From positions 38,945 to 102,944 of the forward strand of contig ADNK01001017.1 in the NCBI GenBank assembly GCA_000320545.1: a stretch of DNA of 64,000 bases, written 5' to 3'. The stretch's first letter is position 1. The number at the start of each line of letters is the position of its first letter. The notes under the pieces were generated by a model. The model saw nothing but the letters and a program-made list of their open reading frames with translations. It was not told where the DNA came from and searched no databases. Positions 22,876 through 36,000 of the stretch are shown here, piece by piece. The DNA comes from Bigelowiella natans CCMP2755 (lineage: Eukaryota > Cercozoa > Chlorarachniophyceae). The translations under genes were made by a program, and so were the position numbers.

Positions 22876-23887
22876 TTACAATGGATCATCTATTGATGAG
22901 ACTCCCTCGTTAGCCCCTGAAGTTTTTCTGCTGGGAACAGCTGGATTAATGTCATAAAATCCAGCTTCCTGTGCTTGATCTGTTAATCCAAGAATAGCTC
23001 GTGTAGACAAGGAGATGATAACTTTGCTGTACTCAAGCTTAAGTCGCATGTGATGTTTGCAAATTTCATATTCCCATCCCCATGGTTTATTACATTCCTC
23101 TGCTTTTGATTCATCGTTATTCCTGCAACATCTGAGCCATCGTGGACAGGAGAATTTAACCTTGCCCGTATGTCTTTCCTCATCAAAAATCTTACAAACT
23201 ATTGTTGCTTTCGTTCTCGTGAGAAGAAGATCCGAAAATCCTAATAGGAGATTTGATTGCTCTGTTAGCCTTATAATGTTATGTATTTTTCCAGCATCTG
23301 GGAGAGGTCTTTTCCCTGTCCTTGTAGCATAGTAAGTAGAGTGTTTTCTTCTCATTCTTCCCCGATTGTTAGCTTGCAGATGTCTCCTTATCCGATTAGG
23401 CATCAGGTAATCCTTTCCACTCCTTCCTTTTATTTCTCCTCCTCCACTCCCCAGATGTTCTCTTTGAGGTGAAGTCATTGATGAAGCCCCGGCACTGGTG
23501 CCATTATTATTTTTCGAGATTCCATAATTGATTCTACTTCTCTTCTTCTGTTCAATATTTGATAGCCGCCGACGATTTGACTCCAAACACACTTCAGCGC
23601 CAGCTGCTGCATGTTCTTCGTGATCATTACACTTTCGGTATTGTATCTTCACGCTTCGTGCTGCCTGATTCCTTGGTGTCGTCGCTGTTGTTGCTACTAC
23701 CGATTGGTGTTGGTGATGATGCTGTGTAGGAGGGCACTTACGCTCAAATCCTGTATCAGGAATGCTTGCCGTGCTGACAGGCTGCAATTAGTTGGAATAT
23801 GTAGTAAGAAACAAAAGCACAGCAGAAAACAACTATTGTGTCAAGTGACTTCAACAAGGCATTAGCGTGCAATCAAGATTTACATAT

Positions 23888-23959
<72 letters not shown>

Positions 23960-24886
23960 TAATTCATTTTAGTCTTTGTTAAATGACATTGAGCTTTCGC
24001 TGAAGGGGTTGAAGAGGTGGGTGGGGAAGAGAAGGATAATACATATGCTTGCTCATCACAGACCGAGTTTGAGGAAGCTGTATCGTCGACGACAGAGAGA
24101 GCATGCTCTCCTCCTTCTGCTCTCTCTTTTTGTCCTCCTCCTCGCTTGTGAAGCTGTGTAAGAAATACAGCAGAGATGTGAGAGAGCCATTACTAGTACA
24201 GCAGTAGTAGTATCGGTAGAAAGAGGAGGAGGAGGAGGAGGAGGAGGAGGAGGAGGAGGAGGGAAAATAGGGGAGAAAGTAGTGTATGCTGGTTGTCCCC
24301 GTCGCTGCCAGTCTTGCTGTTGTTGTTGTTGTTGTTGTTGTCATTGATTACTATGTTTACTATTGTCATCCGTTTGAGGTGCTACTGTTCTTATTACTAC
24401 CCCATTTGCATGATCAGAAGGTCTACGGCAGCTTTTGCTTAAGTTGTTGGTGGTTGGTGCAGCAGATCCCGTACATTGCGCTTGTTGTTGTTGTTCACCC
24501 GGCGGTGTTATTACTGCGTCGTCATTCTTCTTTTCTTCTAGAGATTGTTTCTCTTCATTCCCGGTTAAATCATGAGAATGGTTTTGACGTTGAAGGGTCA
24601 TTGAGCACACTGAACGATCTGCCTCTAAATTTGATTCTTCTGTGTCTCCGGCCCAGAATCTCATAGCCTTATTTAATTTCAACATCTCGCTGCATAATTC
24701 CGTCATTTCATCGAAGGAATGTACTAGCCGTTGAGGGGATCTGGTAAATAAATAAAAAGAAGAAGAGAACGATGAGAAAATCATAGTAGTGGAAACGCTT
24801 AACGAATATTTCTCCTAGTTGCTGTTGCACTGTTGAATCATCATCCTCATTATCATTATCATCACGTGCTGCTTACGTACATATAG

Positions 24887-24918
<32 letters not shown>

Positions 24919-26100
24919 TCGCTCATCCCACGGTAGGGAATTCACTTTGAGCAACCGATTTTCATCATCCAAAACATATTTAGTCTGTGTAACAATCAAG
25001 AAATAAAACTAAAGATGAGGGTATGATGATGCTTTTGTGACAGTGCTGGATAAAAAAGGAATATGGAGAGAAATTCGTCATCATCTTGATCATCATTATC
25101 ATCATCATCATCATCATTGTCATCATCATTGTCACCACTACTGCTACTTTATCACACCTCTCCCAAATCAAGTGCCATTGTAGCTACAGGTAATGCAAGC
25201 CCCAGAATTCCTCCGTACATACAAAGTATTCCTATGAATCTTCCTAAGTCTGTAGTCGGGTATATATCTCCATATCCAACACCCTAATAAATATTATATG
25301 TTATGTTATCTATGAAAAATATCAAGAAATAATAGTGGGGTTTATCGATGGTGACGAGGATAGAATTTATATTACCGTTGCAGTGCATACAACCCACCAG
25401 GTACACACTGCCATTGATGTGAATGGCGAGCGTTCCTTTCCGGTACCATAAAGATCCATGCGCTCAAAATAACCCTTTAAGTAGCAATATCACCAGCACC
25501 GAGAGTTTAGTATACCGTGTGTATAAGTATGTGATGATGTTATGTTTAAGTAAATATTACGCATAATAAAAGTAATATCATCAAATAATTTATCGACAAA
25601 TCTGTGCAAAAGTAGAATGGAATAAGCATTATTATCTAGTTGAATCATTATAGATATGTAATTTTTTTAGTCGTAGTAGGGGTGGAAATCGCCAATAAAG
25701 GGACTTTTTCTTCATTATAATCTCCTTGTTCCGCCAAGAGTATAGCTGAAGCGAAGAGAAATGTAACAACCTAGGAGAAATACATCTTATGTAAGCAGTA
25801 GTAAACTTAGTTAGGAGGAGGATTTGGCACAAGGACGAAGAGAGAAAGACCGTAATATTATACATGTCATAGAAAATATTCTTGAAGTTCTAAGTTTCGA
25901 GAACTATGGATTAAAAAGTTATTATTATTAACACTGTTATTTAATTTTGTTGGTGTTTGTTGTTTTTTCGCTGTTTCTTCTTACGATGATGAGGAAGAAG
26001 ACAACGACCAACACAGCCCTGCTTTTATTTATAGTTTCACGAAACCACCATAGATCTTCCTTTAGATGACCCATTTTGGCTAATCGAAACCCCTGGAAAA

Positions 26101-26133
<33 letters not shown>

Positions 26134-27634
26134 TGTCATCTTTTCTTCGTATTTAGTCATCGCAGAGCCAGAAAATATCTTCTTCTTCTTCGGTTTCAGA
26201 ATATATAGCAAGTGTATTGTATGTGTGTGTGTATGTGTGAGAGAGAGAGAGCTCTATTGCTATGTTATGATTGAGTTGTTATCTCTCCTACATAACACAG
26301 CCACACAACATCTGACAGCTTCAATTCCTAACTAACTAACTACTTTCGTTTCTACCCTCGTAAGTCTTATTATCTTCACGATAAACAGCTCATAATGTAT
26401 TGAGCCAGAGATTATAGAAATGATCGGAATACAACTCAACAAATCGATAATCTGTTGTATTAAGTTGGTAAAGCCAAAATTATTTCAAAATAAAGCCATC
26501 ATCCGAGATATTAGGATATAGGAAATGCTAGAAAGCAAATCCAAGTTCTTCACTTACGTTCAGAAAATCGAAGATAAAGTAGTACAATTTGTACAATATT
26601 TGAATTTGACTGCTTCTGAGGCAAGTCTCATTTTGCGTGACAACGGGTATGCTGTAACCGTCGAATCTTAGATAAACCTATTGTTATTGACGACGAGCAG
26701 TGGTAGTAGTAGTAGTAGTAGAAGAAGAAGAAGAAGAAGAAGAAGAAGAAGAAGAGGGTAATCAATAACTTGCTTACAACAAATCTAAATCGACAAGCAG
26801 CACCACGTATTAGGAGATATATTAGTAGAGAAACACAGTGTATGTAGCTGAAGAGAAATACAAAATGAAATGTTGATGATAATTAATATTGTTGGAACCC
26901 CAACATCTTCACGTAGTACCGTTGGGACAAATGCCACCGTAAATAGACGGGTAATGTAATCAAGGAAAAATATCCACACTGATACTTCTTCGGTAATCTG
27001 AATAATAAATGCAAGAGGACATGTCGTCATCATTATACAGCCATTGATGCCACTGCTGGTTGGTGTCCTCTTACATTGAATAAAGGCGTTCTAGATCTAT
27101 CCTCCGTCTTCGAGCGCATTCTGGTTTCAACATCAAAATAGGTATAAAAACAATTTTATACTCATAAATAATTACAATTTTTAACGAAATTAGTTGTGGA
27201 ATTATCAAAGTTGAGGTGAGGTAATGATCACTGAATGTGGGGGGTGTGTTGGATTACTCTTCCAAAGTACTGAGAATGAACAGTACGACGCTGCCAATGA
27301 TGGTCACCAAGATGAAAAAACCCATAATTCTCCCTAGAATGCAAGAATTGGGCCGGTCAAGTATCGTGAAAATTTTGGCTGGTATTGATGCGTGGATTTG
27401 CGGAAGCCAGTGAGTCGGTTCCTTACTCATTAATCCCTGTTCCACGCGATTCAGCTGCTTTCTATGATACCGGATTTCATCTCTTTTCTTTTCATATTCG
27501 TAAAGTTCAACTGCATCCATTTGGCCTTCTTTAGGCAAGATAAATGGAAGGTCTTGGGGATCATAATCCTTAAGAATATTAGATGGAAACGGCGTGGTCG
27601 AGCTCTGATTTGGATTCACTGTCCCGACTACCAT
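22876..27634 (-). CDS. Voltage-gated K+ channel, six-TM, long cytoplasmic tail
   Basis: Conducts K+ across a membrane in response to voltage. Twelve exons keep phase: 27634-27258, 27120-27075, 26997-26905, 26677-26558, 26451-26356, 26092-25985, 25770-25705, 25474-25376, 25283-25158, 24984-24917, 24740-24401, 23781-22876; 814 residues. S1 is near 105-125 (GFFILVTIIGSVVLFILS), S2 near 145-165, and S3 begins YYFIFDFLNIIDLLSCIPI. S4 is KIIRLTRGFRLAK (about 238-250) with a basic residue at every third position, so the sensor is intact. S5 follows. The pore helix MAVCTWWVVCTAT and filter GVGYGD are joined at a phase-0 intron, giving TATGVGYGDIYP; S6 is GILCMYGGILGLALPVA. The tail of about 430 residues has no recognised ligand-binding domain. 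Its start lies only 58 bp from the start of the opposite gene. Confidence 0.9.
23891..23956. repeat. (CA)n-(TA)n compound microsatellite
   Basis: CA about 23891-23919 running directly into TA about 23920-23956, in the channel's intron between exons 11 and 12. Confidence 0.93.
24223..24262. repeat. (GGA)n tract
   Basis: An uninterrupted GGA run of about 13 units in the channel intron. The opposite strand is a pure pyrimidine (TCC)n tract, which could act as a polypyrimidine element because the gene is read on that strand. Confidence 0.9.
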
Positions 27635-27692
27635 ACCGAATTACGACTACAGCTTAATATTCTGCAACTGGTGATTATTACGTAATCAATAT
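27635..27692. promoter_or_regulatory. 58-bp head-to-head gap (channel / NMNAT-like gene)
   Basis: The inferred ATG codons of the two divergent genes are only 58 bp apart, so their transcription starts must overlap or lie inside each other's 5' region. The gap is AT-rich, with TTACGTAATC near its right end. Confidence 0.5.
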
Positions 27693-30320
27693 ATGATGAT
27701 GATGATGATGATGATGATGACGGTGTGCCCCTTATCGAGCTGCGAGGATTTCAAGTCTGTTCCCAATTTTTGGTGTTCATTTGAACGATGACTCCTTAGC
27801 TAGGGAGAATTTTCTTCAGTGTATCTAAACACAGCAGTTGGTTCAAAGTGAGGAAATACATGTCACATTATGGGAAAGATTTCACACAATTTTGTATTCA
27901 TTGATTCACGATTCATATGTCTTCTCTACTGTTAGTTTGGTGAATATTATAGTGTGTCTGAGCCAAAATAAGGGCGGTGTACATAGTAAAGATAACTATG
28001 ACGATTTTAGAAAGAAGTTGTTTCAGCACCTCGTATGTTCTACCTTGGTGTGGCAACTCTCTTTAATGATCGTGTTTCCATTCTCATAAACGTAGATGTC
28101 TCACGTAACGATCATCGCATGGGTTATTATCTTCTTCTGCAAGGTCTATCCGTCTACTTCCTCCTCCTCCTCCTCCTGATTAGGAGTTCTCCGGTCAAGT
28201 TGTCAGTTACGGTACGTTAATGACTGGTGGCATGAGACATATTCCCTTTTTACCCTACGACAACCCATACACTTCATCGTACATTGCGATTCACCTCACT
28301 TTTGTTCCCAATTAATACATGAATGATTCTGTACCAAAAACCATGTCGTAGGCCAGAAATGGTCTTCAATTACAAGACTTCGTCATCGATGCCACCATCC
28401 TGACTTCCTCCCCCACTTGTGTGCTCGTCAACGACGAGAAGGGTGCATGTACGTGAGTAGTATCTGGCCTAAAGATGCTAAACTCACGACAAATCGAATC
28501 CTAACATGCTATTCCTGCGGTCATCGACAAACCTCGGATGAATGCTGTCTTTCATGCAGCTCGGAAATGCTGTACGATAAGGAAGGAGCCTCAAGAATTA
28601 CTTGGAAATTGCGGAAGAACATAATAGAAATTACCAAAGTAAGAAAGAGCGGACCTCTTGCCTTTCTGGTTTTAGGAGGATCTTTCAACCCCATACATAA
28701 TCATCATAAACAAGCTTTGGAGATAGCACGGAATTGCCTGGAAGGTCATTTTCAACATGCCTCCATTCATTTGCTATACATGCATCATCTCCATTTTATC
28801 TAGAAAATGGATTCTGCGTATGCGGGGGTTTTCTAGGGATCAGTTCCCAATCATATTTGGTTTCAAAACTCAGTATGTCCTCAGCGATGAAGGTTGAAAT
28901 GCATTGCATCCATTGATTTGGTGTCATCATTATTTAAAGTATGCTCCTCCTCCTCCTCCTCCTCCTCCTCCTCCTCCTACGTCCGTCGGCCGATCAAGCA
29001 GCTGCACCATAGAGTGGCGATGTGTAAGATTATAAGCTCCACTTCTGATTGGATAGAAACGGTAACAACGTCGTCATTTTGTATCCCAGCTCGTAATATA
29101 GCACCTTGGTAGTCATTCTTTCTTCACAAGTAATAACAACAACAAATGCAGGTCCCGTGGGGATGGGCCGATTCAACGTCAATTGCTGATGCAATAGCAG
29201 AAGAAACATCAAGGCTTATAAATAACGATGATGGGACACTTGATCTAATGTATGAGCATGTTTCGTCTGGTCAAATCACGATGTAATCATCATTCTCAGC
29301 ATTATCATTATCATTATTATTATTCACAATATTATTTATCCTACGACTGAAAAATGGCTATTATATGTCGTCTGTTAAACAATATGTTTGTTGTTTCCAA
29401 AACATATACAGAGCGTTTCAAGTCATTGGCTCAGATATATCAGGATTTTACCCACAAAAGAACGTCGTTTGTATTCGTAATAGTAGCACATCACTACTAC
29501 TTCGTATGTATTCGCAATACTACTACTACTACTACTACTACTACTATTGCCTAGCAAGTAAATGACGCATGTACTGCTGACAACTAACATAATGTAATTT
29601 GTAGCTCGACCAACTTATACTACAGTAGATCAGAAACAGGAGCAATGGGTGTGATTGAAAACGATTCTAATAGAATATAATAATAATAATGTGTACTACT
29701 TCATGATTTATCATCATCCTTTTGACATCATATCAGTCCCGCGAACTTAAGGGAAATTATTTTTTGGCCAAGATTGAGCTTACGAATAGCGTGATTAGCT
29801 CCACCAAAATAAGGGGTGTTATCCAGAGAAAGGTCGTATGTTCATCACATCAGAGTAACTAGAATAAAAATCTAGCTAATAAATTTGAGTGGTTTTGTGT
29901 GCTGCAGCACAGCAGTAGAAAAGTGGTCCTCCTCCTCCTCCTCCTCCTCCTCCTCCACCTCCCTTTCTCTAAACTACCTGCATGCATGTATACATGATAA
30001 TGTGTAAATCAACGTTTGAATGGATCAATTAACAGAGTTCGGTACAGTCGGAGCAGTTGGGCGACTTATTATCAGAAATGATGCAGTCTCAAGTTATCGA
30101 TTATCTACGGTATGCGTTACAAAGCGGAGATTTATGGGGTAGCAGCAGCGACTGCTTGTCCGCGCCATCTACTCAAGGGGATTCATCGAATGATTATGAC
30201 GCAACAGCAAGAGATAGAGCTGAACTACTTGAGCAGCAAAACAAAAGCAATGATCAAGTTAAACAATCCAATAGGCAACACTGGTCTTTCAACTACGATT
30301 CAGCTTGCAAAATATTATGA
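27693..30320 (+). CDS. Nicotinamide-nucleotide adenylyltransferase-like protein with N-terminal extension
   Basis: NMNAT joins NMN and ATP to make NAD+. Twelve phase-consistent exons: 27693-27772, 27820-27847, 28011-28211, 28352-28452, 28560-28744, 28804-28892, 29002-29061, 29152-29282, 29412-29482, 29605-29648, 29737-29832, 30036-30320; 456 residues. The nucleotidyltransferase core is clear: LVLGGSFNPIHNHH (the GxFxPxH motif, with His-x-x-His spacing as in NMNAT), CGGFLGISSQSY, HHRVAMCKIISSTSDWIE, then FQVIGSDISGFYP and ISSTKIRGVI, the ISSTxxR motif closing the site. About 170 residues precede it (including MFYLGVATLFNDRVSILIN) and are not part of ordinary NMNAT. The chosen ATG lies in a run of nine ATG triplets. 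The N-terminal exons are less certain than the core. Confidence 0.78.
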
Positions 30321-30662
30321 ACCACTGTACGAGATGCAAAAAACTAAATGGAGGAGCATGTGCTGTAAGATGAACGCATAGATGAACATACAGCAGCATC
30401 TGCAACACTGTTGTGATGTGAGAATTTAGTCTCTTGCATCAACAGCCACACTTGCTTTGTTTAAATACAGAATGTATGCACTGTCTTTGATTGAGTAATG
30501 AACGATGCGACGAAACAAAATGTGTCAAGCCAGCAGCCAATGACTAGTCGTAATTATGAAACTCAAGCTAAAGTGCTTGCATTGTGCATATACTATCATA
30601 CAAATGCCTTGCTTAAAAACAATGAGTTTTGGTAATGACAATTTCGACTCCGCGCACAATGC

Positions 30663-30698
<36 letters not shown>

Positions 30699-31209
30699 GA
30701 TGATGATGCTCATGGTGACAACATGGCTGGTGACACACAACAAGTGCTGCACACAGCTCTAGCTAAAGCTGGCATAACCTTGTGGTCTAGTGGTGGTGCA
30801 TATGCAAAATGTTGATGACGCTCTGCCAATGCTAGAATGGAGCGACACTAGGACAGTCAAAGCTACAAAGGGAGACGAAAAACCTTCGGTTTCACCTGCG
30901 TGTTCTAAGAGCGGCTCACCACATGTCAAGTGATGTCTGTCATGCTAGCATGCACATTCAATCATTACACAGGGACATTCATGTAATGTGTTAGTGTGGC
31001 CCTTTGGTCACGCGCAGCGCGGCGACTGGCATTATCTTTGTCAATACACAGCCAGTAGCAAGCATGTTAGGCAAACACATTGGGTGCTGCACTAGTGCAG
31101 TCGCCGCCTCCAGGTCTAGCTGGACATAATGCAACAATGATTACAGCATGGCCACGATCAATTTGCAACGCGATATTAAAGCCGCTATGTACACGCTACA
31201 ACAAAAAGG

Positions 31210-31249
<40 letters not shown>

Positions 31250-31838
31250 ATCTAGACATACACATACACATATGCATTTCTAGATTTAATTGCATGAAAC
31301 ACATTTTGCGGAAACCAACAGATTCAACATTAGCGCTGTATAGCCGCTACATTACACAGTTATATATAAGGATGACCATTGAACAAATTTAGCTGATTAA
31401 TTGCATCCGTCGATCTTACTAGCTTACACATACATACACACACAAAAGCGACCTTGACTGTTGGCAACATTTAATGGCCACTATAACAAGTTCGTCATCC
31501 ACATTAGTTCATACATGCATTCAGCACAATAGCTTTTACATGGCTGCTACAATGCTCTAGTGCTGTCTAGAATGTGCTTTTGTCACAAATTTAAATGCAT
31601 GACCAGGTTGACGGCTTTCTAGCCTTGGCCAATGCGTGCAGATGGCCAATTTTGCATACATAGATTTATACACCACAGAAATACGTCAATATCGAGATAT
31701 ACCGCATCAAAAAGGCACGTTGTCAACAACACATGATGTTAGAAGCTGGATCATAATGTATGACTGTGGCATAGTAATTTTTTGATTAATACATGTAAAG
31801 CATTATTTATTTTAGTGACACAATATGTCAACGGGGGG
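30321..31838. repeat. Convergent gap: island with retroelement tail copy
   Basis: 3'-3' gap between the NMNAT-like gene and importin-beta. Apart from a CAT/ATG triplet run (30661-30693) and a CA tract (31212-31243), the stretch 30740-31800 is TGCA-rich and unlike the flanks. At 31310-31412 it contains a conserved block (ACCAACAGATTCAACATTAG, then AGGATGACCATTGAACAAATT, ending GCATCCGTC) that matches blocks at 44985-45053, 51650-51706 and 59288-59387. No intact open frame was found. Confidence 0.72.
31310..31412 (+). mobile_element. Non-LTR retroelement-like tail, copy 1
   Basis: Matches the 3' end of the open frame at 58600-59390 over about 100 bp. Read in the same frame it gives RMTIEQI and then a stop, so the copy is dead. 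Confidence 0.65.
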
Positions 31839-32788
31839 CTAGTAGCTAAAATGTGAGGAAGTAACCCCAAAGATTCTTTGTCGCGCCATTTGAGCTGCTT
31901 CCTTCGTTTTATCATTGAATGTAGGTGATATCGAGCAGCTATTCAGTAATGCCTGAAAGTAATAGACAATTTATTCCAAATATATTTACTTCTTGCATCC
32001 TTACACGTATTGATTCTATTCCCATACTACTTGCTACATGGGAGGGGTGAAAATCGTATTGATTCTATGATCATATTACAAATGAGGGGTGAATATCGTT
32101 ACTACTTTTCTTTGGAAAATAACAATTTATGCTTTAGAACAAATCAATCATCGGTATTCTGCTTGTTTTCTTGTCACAGTTTCGAGTATATTTCCCACCA
32201 TCCTACTATCACCCCCCCCCCACACACACTCACACACTACTGCTGCTATAATAACTACTACTACTACCAGCACCACTATTACTACTACTACTACCTCGAT
32301 TAGTGGCACCTTCAGTAGTCTTTGCACTGAAGAAAGACTACAACCAGCTGCGATGTCGCCCAACAAATCACAGGATGCACGCAATACAGCTTCCATGCTA
32401 TGCCTCTCCCTGCGGAACATCGCTGAGTTTGATGTTGTTGTTGTTGATGATGATGATCCAAAAGGAAGTGCTCCTTGTAATGTAGCAGATGATTCGGATG
32501 ATGGATTTCCACTTAAGACTCCTCCTCCTCCTCCCCTCGCAACAAGTAAACTGTTTTGGTATGTGCCTGCAATCTATTTATCACACAAGTAATTTGAAAT
32601 AGAGGCAGGAGCAAACAGCAGCAGCAGCAGCAATAATAACACAACAACAACAACAACAACAGAGTATCATGTGTTGATGACAAGCAGAAGCAGGGGAATA
32701 TATTTACTGTTAGTATTAATATTGGCATTATTCTTCTTATTTCAATGAAGAATATACCATTAGGCACAGCAGCAGTTTCCTTGGCCTT

Positions 32789-32822
<34 letters not shown>

Positions 32823-32965
32823 TAATACTTGTACAAATACTAGTGATCCCTATGTACACCACAATTCATAAATGACGACTGTGAGTTGTTGTTTCACAAC
32901 ACGTGAGAAGGATAAGAACAAACATTAATCAGGATAAAGTATCAACCCGTGATACTGCTAATATA

Positions 32966-33006
<41 letters not shown>

Positions 33007-36000
33007 CACACACACGACGTACACCCACAATAGATAACATCTCTTCTTCTTCGTCTATTTTGTACAACAATCATACTCTTTTTAAGTTTTCCTTTCTTGT
33101 ACGTACATACACGCACCTTGAGGATAAACGTGATCATCGTGCTTGTGTGCTTTATAACACAATCATCCTATTTAAAGGAAGAGAAACAACATAAATTAAA
33201 TTATTATTGTATGTGGTGTTGAATACTACTTTGCTCGGTGATGATTATGATGCCACAACCACCATCATCATTTTATATTTAGTAGCAGCAGCAGCAGTGT
33301 GAGCAGTAGGCAAACCATTATTGTCACGCCATTCGTATAACATATGCATCATGATTACTATATTGAAAAAAACCACCACCACCACCACCACCACCACCGA
33401 GTATGCATGCCATCGTAATATTACAAATTGTTGCTGTGATGAAGATGCTTTAAGTCCAATTATTATGCCAGAATATGCTGTAAGCAGACCCTCCCATAGT
33501 TCATTCCTCAAAATTTTCGCTTCAGGTTCGGTTATCGGCATTTCAAATTGAGTAGCCTAATGTACAGTATTATTATCATCCTCCTCCTCCTCCTCCTCTT
33601 TTATTATTATTATTATTTACATGATCATTTACACTAATGAATACTACTACTACTACTACTGCTACTGCCACAACTAGTATTATTACCTGTTGCATTACAT
33701 TGAGTACCGGCTCGGAGTACCGAACAAATTTTCCAGAAATAGCCAAAGCAATATCACCGATCTTTAATTAATTTAGCAGGAATTGTACGTCGTTATATTG
33801 TGTAGAAGTGCCTTTACGTTATCATCATCATCATCATCATATATATTATTTGTTATATGTTATTGTTATTATTATTATTACTACCGCAGAAAGGGTTGGT
33901 GGTTTTGCTCTCGATTCAACATTAGGCGACGATAGAGCCTTTAAGAGATTAGAAACAATCTCGTCGCAATAGTTGTAAATTTCTTCTTCCAAAGCACGTG
34001 TTACGTCGGATACAGTTAGTACTGCTGTGATGTATGAAGTGCCACTCTCAGTATCCTGCAAGGAACGTGCTAAATATGGCCATAAAACCGACATATAAGT
34101 GGAAAAACTCCGACCCAACGAGGCAGCAAGTAGTCCTGCAGTCCTTAAGCAATCTTGATGAGCAGCTGTATTTGATGATTGTAAGATGGAGAACAAGATA
34201 TGCATAATGTCGCGGGACTTTTCTGCGATCTTCTGTTGGCCCTCCCCTCCTAATACAGCTAAAGATGATTCTATAACTCCTATCAAATTTGTCTGTAACT
34301 CATGGCATTTTTCTTGCTCTACTATAGAAGAGGACTGTTGTTGTTGTTGCTGTTGAAAATTGAATGTTTGATGCGCCCTTGTAATAGCATGATTTAGAGT
34401 ATCTTCAACTGCTGTTTGATCGGTTGGCATTGATGCTGCTCGTATCAGCTGCATTATGCTTTCAAAAGCTATAGTAGACAAATTTTCTTGGTCACCATCA
34501 TGCCTCTCGGCGACTTGGTGAAGTTTCCTCACTAATCCGCTATAATGCTTTCTGAACCCAGCACTAGCAGCAGCCCCACCAGCAGCAACAGCATCATTAT
34601 TATTATCTGTGAAAGAAGCAGAAGTAGTAGTAGTGGTAGTAGCAGTAGTAGTAGTAGTGGCAGCACGTTGGGCAAGATGGAAAATAGCACTAAGAGCACG
34701 TGTGGCCACACGTGGTGTATCGTCCAGAGATATTACAAGTGCGGCCATAGCTTCCTCGTATGTCTGTGGTGTTCCTGCTGCTAAAGACTCAGGTACGTAT
34801 TGTGCAACACGGGATAGAAACCAAGCACTTGTGTCACGGAGGATCACCACATTATTATGCTGCTGTTCACCACCCACAACAAGATTGTGAAATGCAAACT
34901 TTAGGACTTGTGGATTAATTTTCTCCATCATTACTTGCTTTGAAGAAGACGCATCAATGACCGAACCCAAGGCCATGAGCGCAGCTTCTTTCTCTCGCCA
35001 TCCAACCTGATTGTAGTCTCTCATCATCACATTATGCACTAAAGGCATAACGTACTCGAGCATTACATCAGCACCAGCTACACGTGTCATAAGTTCCAAG
35101 CACGCAGCTGCTGCCTTCGCACTAGTCCAACTGCTATCATCATCTAATTGATCTTGTCTTGTAAGTCTGATATTGAGAACAGGAACTAAATGTGGCGCAA
35201 CAGCCTTGATATAGTTCATACACACCTCCTCTGTTGTTGCATCAACACCAGCCTCGCTTCTTCCGACACCAAACATCATTTGCTGCTGCTGCTGCTGCTG
35301 CTGCTGCATCATCATTTCTGCTCTTTGAGCATTGTCGTACAATATATCGTCCTCTACCTCAGCTAATGTTGACCAAAATTCAATAGCAACAACAGCTACA
35401 CTGTCATCGTCGTCTTCAATTCTGCTTTGAAGAGTTTGAACAGAGAGCGTATAGATTGCTTCCATGTATGGCCCGAGCTTGCTGTAAAATCTTTCTGCTA
35501 TAAGTCCAAGAGATTCAAATCCAACTGTTCTCACTCCTATATCAGAGCTTGATGCTGCTTGGCATAACATCTTCATTATCATATCGCGTTCATGTGCTAC
35601 TTGGAAGTTTCTTGCAGTAAGGTGAATGGCATTTTTCAAAGCATTAACTGCAGCATACACTAATTCTGGTTTATCTTGAGCCGTCATTGATGCTATTATT
35701 GCTGTCAGTGCTTCATTGATATCTTGCTGCGAAGAATGATCTTCTTTCATTTCTTCACAGACATACCCAAGGGTTGTTAAAGCGACTACACCCAATTGTT
35801 GTTGGTTTCCAAGAAGAAGAGGAGGAGGAGGAGGAGGACTTTTGATATCACTATTTTCCGACGAAGAAGAGGACGATGACGACGTAGCTGCTAAACGTGC
35901 TAAATCAGGAACTAAAGAAGGCCAACCATTGACAGCAACCTCAGCAGCGAATACCTTTGCAATCACCTGTGCAATCACCTGAAGTACAATCATTACTATT

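Noticed and set aside
28453-28559. Frame encoding CYSCGHRQTSDECCLSC, a zinc-ribbon-like Cys pattern
   Set aside because: The segment is flanked by a strong GTGAGT donor and a TTTCATGCAG acceptor, and removing it keeps the NMNAT frame. It is 107 nt, so retaining it breaks the frame. Treated as intron.
30780-30830. TGGTCTAGTGG resembling a tRNA A-box
   Set aside because: No matching B-box (GGTTCGAxTCC) or cloverleaf arms were found downstream; probably chance in a repeat island.
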